A stretch of 5,553 nt of DNA, from NCBI GenBank assembly GCA_002479645.1, contig DLOO01000016.1, forward strand, positions 1 to 5,553, read 5' to 3'. The DNA comes from Lachnoclostridium sp. UBA7482. GTDB lineage: Bacteria; Bacillota; Clostridia; Lachnospirales; Lachnospiraceae. Shown here one piece after another: positions 1-5,553 of the stretch (position 1 is the stretch's first letter; every line of letters starts with the position of its first letter). A program made the position numbers and the translations under genes. The notes below the pieces were generated by a model that was not told the origin of the DNA, did not search any database, and saw only the letters and a list, made by a program, of their open reading frames with translations.

Positions 1-1115
1 CACCGGCCGTTACGGTCGGCGGAGGACTGGGAGCGCCGCACGGGGTGTATTTGGACGGGTATATGCAGAATTTCTCCGAGGACGATTTGTGGATGGAGGA
101 TTTTGAAGATACGAGAAAGCCGACGAATGTGAAAGGGATGTATCTGACGGCCGATGTTATCAATAAGAAGTTAGATAAGATTCTTGACATTCTTGATACG
201 ACAGAGTTAAATGCAGTCGTTATCGACCTGAAAAACGACGACGGATTTATCGTTATTGATACGGACTCCGAGTATCTTGACAAGCTGGGGAATAAGAACC
301 TTTTGTACCGGAATTTCGGCGCGATTATGGCAAAGCTCAAGGAGCACAATGTCTATACGATTGCGCGAATTGTATGTTTCCGCGATATCCGTTCCGTACG
401 CTCGAATGAAGCCTTCGGCGTGCATATGAAGGACGGTTCCCTGATGAAGGATAACAGCGGCTACACTTGGATGAATCCGCTCAATCAGGATACATGGGAA
501 TATCTGACCGAGGTAGGACGCGAAGCGGCAAAGCTGGGATTTGACGAGGTTAATTTCGACTACTGCCGATTCTCGACGGACGGGAAGGTGAAGGACGCCG
601 ATTTCGGTGTGGAGGAATTGACGAATGAGGTTAAGTACGACGCTATTACCGGATTTGTCAAGTATGCCTGTGAGAACCTGAAACCTCTCGGTGTGTTTGT
701 TTCCGTCGATGTATTCGGTGTTGTTATCAGCAGTGATATTGATGCGGCGGCGGTAGGCCAGAATTATGCCGATATGGCGAAGTATCTCGACTATATCTGC
801 CCGATGGTTTATCCGTCCCACTATGGACGCGGTTATTATAATCTGGATGTGCCGGATGCGCATCCGTACGAATTGATTTATAACTCCATGCTGGATTCTC
901 AGAAGAAGCTCAGCGCTAATCAGGCCAGCGGTATGTGTGCCGATATCCGGCCGTGGCTGCAGGCATTTACCGCAAGCTGGGTTAAGGGACATATCGAATA
1001 CGGCGGCCCCGAGATTCGGGCGCAGATTAAGGGAACGTACGATGCCGGATATGGGGGATGGCTTCTGTGGAACGCGGCAGGCGCATACTCGAAAGACGGT
1101 CTGGAGGCAGAATAA
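1..1115 (+). CDS. DUF4015-type putative glycoside hydrolase, 5' end missing
   Basis: This is the C-terminal 370 residues of a putative glycoside hydrolase of the DUF4015 (GH_D4015, Pfam PF13200) type, a predicted TIM-barrel family without a firmly assigned substrate. The frame is open to the left edge (first full codon at base 3), so the true start, and any signal peptide or membrane anchor, lies outside. The GTG at 45 has no properly spaced Shine-Dalgarno and is not the start. A short Gly-rich linker (about bases 15-47) precedes the domain, which starts near KGMYLTA (about 132-152). Family-like blocks follow in order: VVIDLKNDDGF (219-251), ARIVCFRD (363-386), WMNPLNQDTW (468-497), GFDEVNFDYCRF (537-572), VDVFGVV (705-725), ICPMVYPSHYG (795-827) and IRPWLQAF (945-968). 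The acidic residues in the DEVNFDY block (543-563) are candidate active-site residues by analogy with other barrel glycosidases. It ends in TAA overlapping the next gene's ATG, so the two are probably translationally coupled. The family call is from recognition; the substrate is unknown. Confidence 0.86.
   Translation, partial: PAVTVGGGLGAPHGVYLDGYMQNFSEDDLWMEDFEDTRKPTNVKGMYLTADVINKKLDKILDILDTTELNAVVIDLKNDDGFIVIDTDSEYLDKLGNKNLLYRNFGAIMAKLKEHNVYTIARIVCFRDIRSVRSNEAFGVHMKDGSLMKDNSGYTWMNPLNQDTWEYLTEVGREAAKLGFDEVNFDYCRFSTDGKVKDADFGVEELTNEVKYDAITGFVKYACENLKPLGVFVSVDVFGVVISSDIDAAAVGQNYADMAKYLDYICPMVYPSHYGRGYYNLDVPDAHPYELIYNSMLDSQKKLSANQASGMCADIRPWLQAFTASWVKGHIEYGGPEIRAQIKGTYDAGYGGWLLWNAAGAYSKDGLEAE
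1103..1107 (+). promoter_or_regulatory. Ribosome binding site of the TVP38/TMEM64-like gene
   Basis: GGAGG lies seven bases upstream of the ATG at 1115, inside the last codons of the DUF4015 gene. It fixes the start at 1115 rather than at the in-frame ATG at 1058. The TAATG overlap means ribosomes ending the upstream gene can restart here. Confidence 0.8.
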
Positions 1116-1774
1116 TGCTGCGCAGAGGGAAGAACTATTTGCAGTTTGTCATCATAGCAGCGGCGATATTGTACGCACTGTATTTATTCCGATACAAAGG
1201 ACTGACGATTCGCGGCATTCTTGCATTTGCACATGGCAATCCTTGGAAAATGCTCGCAACGATTCTGGCGCTGTATGCATTTAAGGCATGTTGTGTCATG
1301 ATTCCGTACAGCGGGCTTGTACTTGCATCGGCGGTTAGCTTTCCGCTTGCGCAGGCAATTGGTATCAATCTGGTCGGCAGCATCCTATGCTTCTCCATCT
1401 CCTATGCGTTCGGACGTATGACGCCGCAGGAGCGGCTGGAGAAGAAGCTGCAGGAGCATCGCCGGATTGCGCCGTATGTAGTCGGCGCGAGGAAAAAAGA
1501 ATGGCTTGTGTGCTTTGCCAATCATCTTATGGGACTTTCCAGCGAGGTTCTCGGTATGCTGTACGGACTGATGCGGACACCGTTTGCGGTATATCTGTCC
1601 GCATCGATTTTGGGTGTGCTGCCCGGTATGACGTTGGTCAGCATTGCAGGCAAAATGGACGGGCTGAGGGACTGGAGATTTTATTTCTTTCTGGGTCTGA
1701 ATTATGCCCTTGTAATTGTCGGCTATGCGATAATGTTTTATGGTGCGGCGCAAATAAGAAAAAAGAAAGATTGA
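1115..1774 (+). CDS. TVP38/TMEM64 family (DedA/VTT-type) membrane protein
   Basis: A complete 219-residue integral membrane protein of the TVP38/TMEM64 family (VTT domain, formerly SNARE-associated, PF09335). Bacterial relatives in the DedA superfamily are linked to lipid scrambling or flipping and envelope homeostasis; the exact role here is unknown. The ATG at 1115 is chosen for its GGAGG site and the one-base overlap with the upstream stop; an in-frame ATG at 1058 would add 19 charged residues lying inside the DUF4015 gene. Hydrophobic stretches are visible near residues 9-25, 46-75 (including the re-entrant-like IPYSGLVLASAVSF), 80-100, 155-178 and 188-211. The central half (about 60-180) carries the family's Gly/Pro pattern: AFGRM after the second long stretch, a charged cytoplasmic segment (103-128), then a GLSSEVLGMLYGLMR turn and an ILGVLPGM stretch. 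A lysine-rich tail (RKKKD) ends the protein. Length is normal for the family. A terminator follows directly. Confidence 0.86.
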   Translation: MLRRGKNYLQFVIIAAAILYALYLFRYKGLTIRGILAFAHGNPWKMLATILALYAFKACCVMIPYSGLVLASAVSFPLAQAIGINLVGSILCFSISYAFGRMTPQERLEKKLQEHRRIAPYVVGARKKEWLVCFANHLMGLSSEVLGMLYGLMRTPFAVYLSASILGVLPGMTLVSIAGKMDGLRDWRFYFFLGLNYALVIVGYAIMFYGAAQIRKKKD

Positions 1775-1780
1775 AAAAGG

Positions 1781-1814
1781 ATGTTCGCCGGTGTGAATCG
1801 GCGGACATTTTTTT
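1781..1814 (+). terminator. Rho-independent terminator of the DUF4015-TVP38 unit
   Basis: Ten-base arms ATGTTCGCCG (1781-1790) and CGGCGGACAT (1799-1808) pair fully, with one G-U wobble, around an 8-base loop. A run of seven T (1808-1814) follows and A residues precede the stem. It begins six bases after the TGA stop, so it ends this transcription unit and isolates the downstream LytTR pair. Confidence 0.92.
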
Positions 1815-1861
1815 CAAAATTGCAATCCGTGCAGTGGTTAGTGCAAAGTATGCTGACCCTG

Positions 1862-1889
1862 TTGATTATTTTTGAGACATCCATATAAT
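1862..1889 (+). promoter_or_regulatory. Sigma-A-type promoter of the LytTR pair
   Basis: A perfect TATAAT -10 box lies at 1884-1889. A plausible -35 (TTGATT, 1862-1867, four of six matching TTGACA) sits 16 bases upstream. Transcription would start around 1896, giving a short leader of roughly 25 bases before the TTG start. The -10 is embedded in a near-palindrome, CCATATAATGG (1881-1891 region), which could be an operator or chance. The terminator just upstream supports an independent promoter here. Confidence 0.68.
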
Positions 1890-1909
1890 GGAGACAGCGG
1901 CAAACGGAG

Positions 1910-1914
1910 AGGAG
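1910..1914 (+). promoter_or_regulatory. Ribosome binding site deciding the TTG start of the LytTR gene
   Basis: AGGAG ends seven bases before the TTG at 1922. No in-frame ATG or GTG lies nearby upstream, so the TTG is the best start. The first ATG codon further in would remove part of the conserved domain. Confidence 0.75.
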
Positions 1915-1921
1915 TGATTAT

Positions 1922-2371
1922 TTGAAAATTAAGCTTGCGGTAAGCGAGGAACGGTATGAAGAAATATATCGATTCCTGCGGGAAAAGGGAATTGAAGTTG
2001 ATGAAAGTGCGTCACTCCTGCTTACGGAGGAGGGTTCCTCAAATTATTTGACGGTACGGAAGTCGGAGGACGGTCAAAAGCTTCATGTGGCGATAGAGGA
2101 TATTATCTATATTGAATCTTATGGACATACAGTAGACGTGCACACTGCTGTAGACACCTATCAGTCGGGGGAGCCGCTGTATCGATTGGGGGATTTACTT
2201 AATAAAAGGGAGTTTTTGCGAGTCAGTAATTCGGTTATTATTTCCAAATCCCATGTGAAACAAATCATCCCTACATTTTCCATGAAGTTTTTACTGGTTA
2301 TGACAAATGGGGGAAAAGTAGATGTTACAAGAAGTTATTACAGTGCTTTTAAGGAATTCTTTGGAATTTAG
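1922..2371 (+). CDS. LytTR-domain DNA-binding transcriptional regulator, no receiver domain
   Basis: A complete 149-residue stand-alone LytTR (PF04397) regulator starting at TTG. Residues 1-40 form a short N-terminal segment (MKIKLAVSEE onward) too small to be a response-regulator receiver. Residues about 43-149 are the LytTR DNA-binding domain: the strand block EDIIYIESYGHTVDVHT, then LRVSNSVIISKSHV, then KVDVTRSYYSAFKEFF, which matches the family's end pattern (vSR.y...l...l). With no phospho-acceptor domain, control must come by another route, such as a membrane partner, autoregulation or abundance. Regulators of this short type in Firmicutes are often encoded next to a small membrane protein, frequently DUF3021. 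Here the next gene, 12 bases downstream, is a different membrane protein, and the two are almost surely one operon. The weak TTG start suggests low expression. The sequence is more A+T-rich than the genes on either side. The family call is confident; the regulated genes are unknown, with its own promoter the obvious candidate. Confidence 0.92.
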   Translation: MKIKLAVSEERYEEIYRFLREKGIEVDESASLLLTEEGSSNYLTVRKSEDGQKLHVAIEDIIYIESYGHTVDVHTAVDTYQSGEPLYRLGDLLNKREFLRVSNSVIISKSHVKQIIPTFSMKFLLVMTNGGKVDVTRSYYSAFKEFFGI

Positions 2372-2378
2372 AAAGGAG
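2372..2378 (+). promoter_or_regulatory. Ribosome binding site of the two-span membrane protein gene
   Basis: AAAGGAG lies directly after the LytTR stop codon and five bases before the ATG at 2384. It favours that ATG over the second in-frame ATG at 2393 and indicates strong translation compared with the upstream TTG gene. Confidence 0.75.
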
Positions 2379-2383
2379 AAAAA

Positions 2384-3460
2384 ATGGTAGCAATGTCTAA
2401 GATAATAATGGTATTTATTGTATGTTTTTTGGCAATCACTGTGTATATGATTGCATATAGGATAAAAATCAATCGTGCTTTACGAAAGGGAAAGTCGCAG
2501 GCGCATAATAAAATGGCAGAGCCGAGGAGTATTGCAGAATTAGGCGCGCTTCTTGTATTCGGTTTTATGCTTTTCAGTATTATGGGTATGCTGGAGGATA
2601 TTTCCCAGAGGCTGAAAAGCATTGACAGCAATGCACAGCAAGTCGTTTCGCTTCGGGAAGAAATATCCGGATTACGAGCTGAACTGCTTCGGAATGAGAA
2701 AAGGGAGAACAGTATGCTGGCTTCATTTATATATCGTTTCGGAAAAGCGGATCTTGCAAACGGAGCTTGTCAGATTATTTTCCAAGTGACGCCGAAAAAT
2801 CATATGAAAGATGCGAAACTGACGCTCTCCATAGACGAAACGGTTCTTGAACTTAAAGATATAGGAAATGGGGAGTATGAAGCGGAATATATGTTGCCGT
2901 ACGGGCAGGGGAACTATTTTTGGAATCATATCATTGTGACAGTAGAGGAAAACGGCAATGTCACAAAGGAGGAACTGACGGAGGAGACCTTTTTGGAAGG
3001 TCTGGCAGATGATGTAAAGAGAATATTGTTCGAGCCTGATTTCCGGGGCGAGTTTGACGATGGGGAATGCAAGGTTGAAGCCGGAAAACTACAGCTTCAA
3101 GGCAATGTTTATTTTGAGTTTCCGAAGCAAACCATATACAGCGATTCCATATATGACTATGATATGGGAAGCGCCGGTATTCTTATTATGAAAAACGGGG
3201 AAATTGAAAAGGTGGTCTTGATTTCTGAACAGGAGTTAAGTGAGGAAAGAGTTACGCTCAATGAATCAATCTCTGTCGGAAAGAATGATTATGTAACTGT
3301 TTGGCTTCAGATTAAGGATTGTGACGGGTATTGCCTCCGCAGCTTCATGGAAGGAATGAGAATGGATTCCAAGGGTCAGTGGAACGAAGTTATCGTCGGA
3401 GAAGGCTATGGAATCTATTCGCCGGACGGCACGGTAGTGTTCTCTATTATGGATGAGTGA
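2384..3460 (+). CDS. Unknown two-span membrane protein with coiled coil and external beta-rich domain
   Basis: I do not recognise a named family for this complete 358-residue protein. Residues 6-25 form a first hydrophobic helix, 26-51 a strongly basic loop (R26, K28, R31, R34, K35, K37), and 52-69 a second helix. The positive-inside rule places the basic loop in the cytoplasm and both termini outside. Residues about 72-108 read as a coiled coil (EDISQRLKSID, then LREEISGLRAELLRNEKRE), suggesting oligomerisation or a stalk. Residues 125-358 are rich in alternating hydrophobic/polar strands and aromatic turns, probably one or two Ig-like or other beta-sandwich folds (about 127-190 and 225-355). 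There are few cysteines; C313 and C317 (DCDGYC) could form a disulfide or bind metal. It is co-transcribed with the LytTR regulator and starts 12 bases after it, so a role as sensor or membrane tether for that regulator is plausible but inferred. No enzymatic motif is visible. It could instead be a target of the regulator or an envelope-stress protein. Confidence 0.85.
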   Translation: MVAMSKIIMVFIVCFLAITVYMIAYRIKINRALRKGKSQAHNKMAEPRSIAELGALLVFGFMLFSIMGMLEDISQRLKSIDSNAQQVVSLREEISGLRAELLRNEKRENSMLASFIYRFGKADLANGACQIIFQVTPKNHMKDAKLTLSIDETVLELKDIGNGEYEAEYMLPYGQGNYFWNHIIVTVEENGNVTKEELTEETFLEGLADDVKRILFEPDFRGEFDDGECKVEAGKLQLQGNVYFEFPKQTIYSDSIYDYDMGSAGILIMKNGEIEKVVLISEQELSEERVTLNESISVGKNDYVTVWLQIKDCDGYCLRSFMEGMRMDSKGQWNEVIVGEGYGIYSPDGTVVFSIMDE

Positions 3461-3517
3461 GAGAAAGCAAGGGAGTAGCGAGCGGACAGAGCTTCTTACC
3501 TGTTCCTAAAATATCAC

Positions 3518-3545
3518 AAAGGGCGGTCACATGGAACCGCCCTTT
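3518..3545. terminator. Bidirectional intrinsic terminator between convergent genes
   Basis: Perfect 10-base inverted repeat AAAGGGCGGT (3518-3527) and ACCGCCCTTT (3536-3545) around an 8-base loop. TTTATTT follows on the plus strand, and TTTGTGATATTTT on the minus strand. It ends the LytTR unit 57 bases after its last stop and also the GH94 gene, whose stop lies 17 bases away on the other strand. The rest of the 102-base gap shows no further feature. Confidence 0.87.
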
Positions 3546-3562
3546 ATTTGATTTTGGTTATA

Positions 3563-5553
3563 TTAGCCGAGAACAACCTCAACCTCGTGAGTACCCTCGG
3601 TGTATGCCGGGATGATATTGCCTGCAACAGCAGCGCCGTCAACGGTCATGGAAACAACGCCCTTGCATACGTGGTTCGGGTTCTTAACGGTGATGTTGTA
3701 AGTAGCGCCGCGGAACTCACGCTTTGCCTTAAGTCCGTCCCAGGCAGCCGGGATCGACGGGTCAATTCTGAGACCATCGAAGTCAGCGGCAATACCAAGG
3801 ATGTACTGGGAGATTGCTACCATGTTCCATGCAGCGGTACCGGTAAGCCAGGAGTTCTTGCCCTGACCGAAGTTCTTGCCCGGTCTGCCGATATCGGAAC
3901 CGGCGTCCTTGCCGCCGATCATCTGACCGTATACATACGGCTCGGTCTTGTGAAGATCGGAAGTCTCCTCGGTAAATGCAGGAGCGATTTCGGAATAGTA
4001 CTTAAATGCCTGATCGCCTTCGCCTGCGTAAGCAGCAGCACAGATAATCCATGCATTGTTATGAGTGAAGATACCTGCATTTTCCTTGTAGCCGCCCGGA
4101 TAAGTGGAAATCTCACCGTACTGTACATAGTACTTGGAGAATGCCGGGTTGTTCAGTACAAGACCGTGCTTGGTATTCAGTCTTTCGTCGATAGCTGCAA
4201 GAGTCTTCTTGGCAGCATCTGCATCGATATCGGACATGATTGCGAAGCCCTGAGGCTCGATGAAAATCTGACCTTCCTCACATTCCTTGGAACCCATCTT
4301 CTCGCCGTTTGCATCGTATGCACGAAGGAACCAGTCGCCGTCCCAAGCGGATTCCATGATGTTCTTCTTCATCTTGTCAATCTCAGCCTGTGCAGCAGCA
4401 GCTTCGTCATCGAGTCCGAGGTGCTTCAGGATAGATACGTAGTTCGGACCTGTATAGGTGAAGAGCGTAGCAACCATAACGGACTCCGCAACCTTGGAGT
4501 AGCCGCCTTCCGCAGCAAACTTCGGATTGGTGTAGGTCTGGAAGCTCTCACCCGGAGTATCGGAGAAGCAGGAGAGGTTCACACAGTCATTCCAGTCTGC
4601 TCTCATGGCAAGAGGAAGTCCGTGAGGACCAAGGTTATTTACGATATGGTAGAAGGATACCTTCAAGTGATCGAGCATCGGCTTAGCGATGGACATATCA
4701 TTGTCATAAGGAACCAACTCATCCAAAAGGCTCCAGTCGCCGGTTTCCTTAATGTAAGCGGATACGGAAAGAATCAGCCACAACGGGTCATCGGAGAAGT
4801 CGCCGCCGATATCGGCATTTCCCTTCTTGGTAAGAGGCTGATACTGGTGATAGCAGCCGCCGTCCGGGAACTGGGTAGAAGCGATATCGATAATTCTTTC
4901 TCTTGCACGATCCGGAATCTGATGAACGAAACCGAGAACGTCCTGGTTGGAATCGCGGAAGCCCATACCGCGGCCGATACCGGATTCAAAGTAGGAAGCG
5001 GAACGGGAAAGATTGAAGGTAACCATACACTGATACTGGTTCCAGATGTTAACCATACGGTTTACCTTCTCATCCGGAGTATCAACACTCAGGATGCCGA
5101 GGAGCTGATCCCAGTATGCTCTGAGCTCTGCCATACCTGCGGCAAACTTCTCGGGAGTGCTGTACTTCTCAATCATTGCCTTAGCCTTAACCTTGTTGAT
5201 GGTCTTGCCGTCTGCCTCGAATTTCTCGGCAACCGGCATCTCAACATAGCCGAGAACAAATACCAGAGTCTTTGTCTCACCCGGCTTCAGGGAAATCTTC
5301 TTATAATGGGAAGCAATCGGAGCCCAGCCATCGGCAAAGGAATCGTTTGCCTTGTTTGCGATAACGGCCTGCGGATCGCCAAAACCATTGTAAAGACCGA
5401 TAAACTCATCACGATCGGTATCATAACCGTCGATGGCGTCATTGACGGAGTAAAATGCGTAGTGGTTACGACGGTCTCTGTACTCGGTCTTGTGATAGAT
5501 AACGGAACCCTCTACCTCAACACGGCCGGTCGAGAAGTTACGCTGGAAGTTGT
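3563..5553 (-). CDS. GH94 cellobiose phosphorylase, N-terminus beyond the right edge
   Basis: The C-terminal 662 residues of a family GH94 inverting phosphorylase, most likely cellobiose phosphorylase (EC 2.4.1.20), which turns cellobiose and phosphate into alpha-glucose 1-phosphate and glucose in the cytoplasm. The frame is open to the right edge; family members run near 810-820 residues, so about 150 N-terminal residues are missing. The Met at 5239 is internal: the preceding codons ([20 protein letters not shown] and [17 protein letters not shown]) are typical of this family. Counting from the edge, the catalytic acid is D322 in ADWNDC (codon 4586-4588), matching D490 of the Cellvibrio gilvus enzyme as I recall it. 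R183, R194 and D200 (FRDSNQD), E480 and Y484 (GEISTYP), H497 (GIFTHNN) and T570-G571 (WLTGTAAWN) match sugar- and phosphate-contacting positions. The [11 protein letters not shown] and SDDPLWL stretches favour cellobiose over chitobiose phosphorylase. No key residue is missing. Related specificities (cellodextrin, laminaribiose) are less likely but not excluded. Confidence 0.94.
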   Translation of the reverse strand, partial: NFQRNFSTGRVEVEGSVIYHKTEYRDRRNHYAFYSVNDAIDGYDTDRDEFIGLYNGFGDPQAVIANKANDSFADGWAPIASHYKKISLKPGETKTLVFVLGYVEMPVAEKFEADGKTINKVKAKAMIEKYSTPEKFAAGMAELRAYWDQLLGILSVDTPDEKVNRMVNIWNQYQCMVTFNLSRSASYFESGIGRGMGFRDSNQDVLGFVHQIPDRARERIIDIASTQFPDGGCYHQYQPLTKKGNADIGGDFSDDPLWLILSVSAYIKETGDWSLLDELVPYDNDMSIAKPMLDHLKVSFYHIVNNLGPHGLPLAMRADWNDCVNLSCFSDTPGESFQTYTNPKFAAEGGYSKVAESVMVATLFTYTGPNYVSILKHLGLDDEAAAAQAEIDKMKKNIMESAWDGDWFLRAYDANGEKMGSKECEEGQIFIEPQGFAIMSDIDADAAKKTLAAIDERLNTKHGLVLNNPAFSKYYVQYGEISTYPGGYKENAGIFTHNNAWIICAAAYAGEGDQAFKYYSEIAPAFTEETSDLHKTEPYVYGQMIGGKDAGSDIGRPGKNFGQGKNSWLTGTAAWNMVAISQYILGIAADFDGLRIDPSIPAAWDGLKAKREFRGATYNITVKNPNHVCKGVVSMTVDGAAVAGNIIPAYTEGTHEVEVVLG

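Noticed and set aside
45..47. GTG as the start of the DUF4015 gene
   Set aside because: The frame is open upstream to base 3, no well-spaced Shine-Dalgarno is present, and the upstream codons look like a linker.
207..992. Long open frame of 261 codons on the minus strand
   Set aside because: It lies wholly inside the DUF4015 gene, has no ribosome binding site, and its translation looks like no known family; the plus-strand frame carries clear conserved blocks.
1058..1060. Upstream ATG as the start of the TVP38/TMEM64-like gene
   Set aside because: It would overlap the DUF4015 gene by 58 bases and lacks a binding site, whereas the ATG at 1115 has GGAGG at ideal spacing.
1834..1866. Canonical LytTR direct repeats upstream of the LytTR gene
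   Set aside because: Two GTT cores (1837 and 1861) are 24 bases apart rather than about 21-22, and the first matches the flanking consensus poorly.
1387..1875. Alternative plus-strand open frame of 162 codons
   Set aside because: It overlaps the TVP38/TMEM64-like gene out of frame, runs through the terminator, and has low-complexity cysteine-rich content typical of a shadow frame.
3919..4128. Small minus-strand open frames inside the GH94 gene (also 4774-4989)
   Set aside because: They are out-of-frame shadows within a strongly conserved coding region and have no independent signals.
5237..5239. Met codon as the start of the GH94 gene
   Set aside because: The frame continues open to the right edge, and the preceding 104 codons encode sequence typical of cellobiose phosphorylase.

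Overview
The window looks like chromosomal DNA from a Gram-positive, plant-fibre-degrading anaerobe, probably a Lachnospiraceae-type Clostridia. The grounds are strong AGGAG-type ribosome binding sites with 5-7 base spacing, TTG start use, a receiver-less LytTR regulator, a DUF4015-type putative glycosidase and a GH94 cellobiose phosphorylase. The taxonomic placement is inference from gene content. I see no mobile element, CRISPR array, tRNA or rRNA.

Layout, left to right. (1) Bases 1-1774, plus strand: the 3' part of a DUF4015 putative glycoside hydrolase whose start lies left of the window. It overlaps by one base (TAATG) a complete 219-residue TVP38/TMEM64 (DedA/VTT-type) membrane protein. 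A strong intrinsic terminator at 1781-1814 closes this unit. (2) Bases 1862-3460, plus strand: a separate unit with its own promoter. It encodes a 149-residue LytTR DNA-binding regulator with no receiver domain, then a 358-residue protein of unknown family with two membrane segments, a coiled coil and a large beta-rich, probably external domain. (3) Bases 3518-3545: a perfect hairpin, probably a bidirectional terminator between convergent genes. (4) Bases 3563-5553, minus strand: the C-terminal 662 residues of a GH94 cellobiose phosphorylase, truncated by the right edge.

How the genes may work together. The phosphorylase would split imported cellobiose with phosphate in the cytoplasm. The DUF4015 protein may act on an external polysaccharide, and the TVP38-like protein is probably a lipid or membrane-homeostasis protein translated in tandem with it. 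The most interesting part is the central pair: a stand-alone LytTR regulator co-transcribed with a two-span membrane protein. This resembles the LytTR regulator/membrane-inhibitor pairs of streptococci in layout, but the membrane partner does not look like the usual DUF3021 type. That functional link is inference. The pair is visibly richer in A+T than both flanks and is bounded by terminators on both sides, so it may be a self-contained module.
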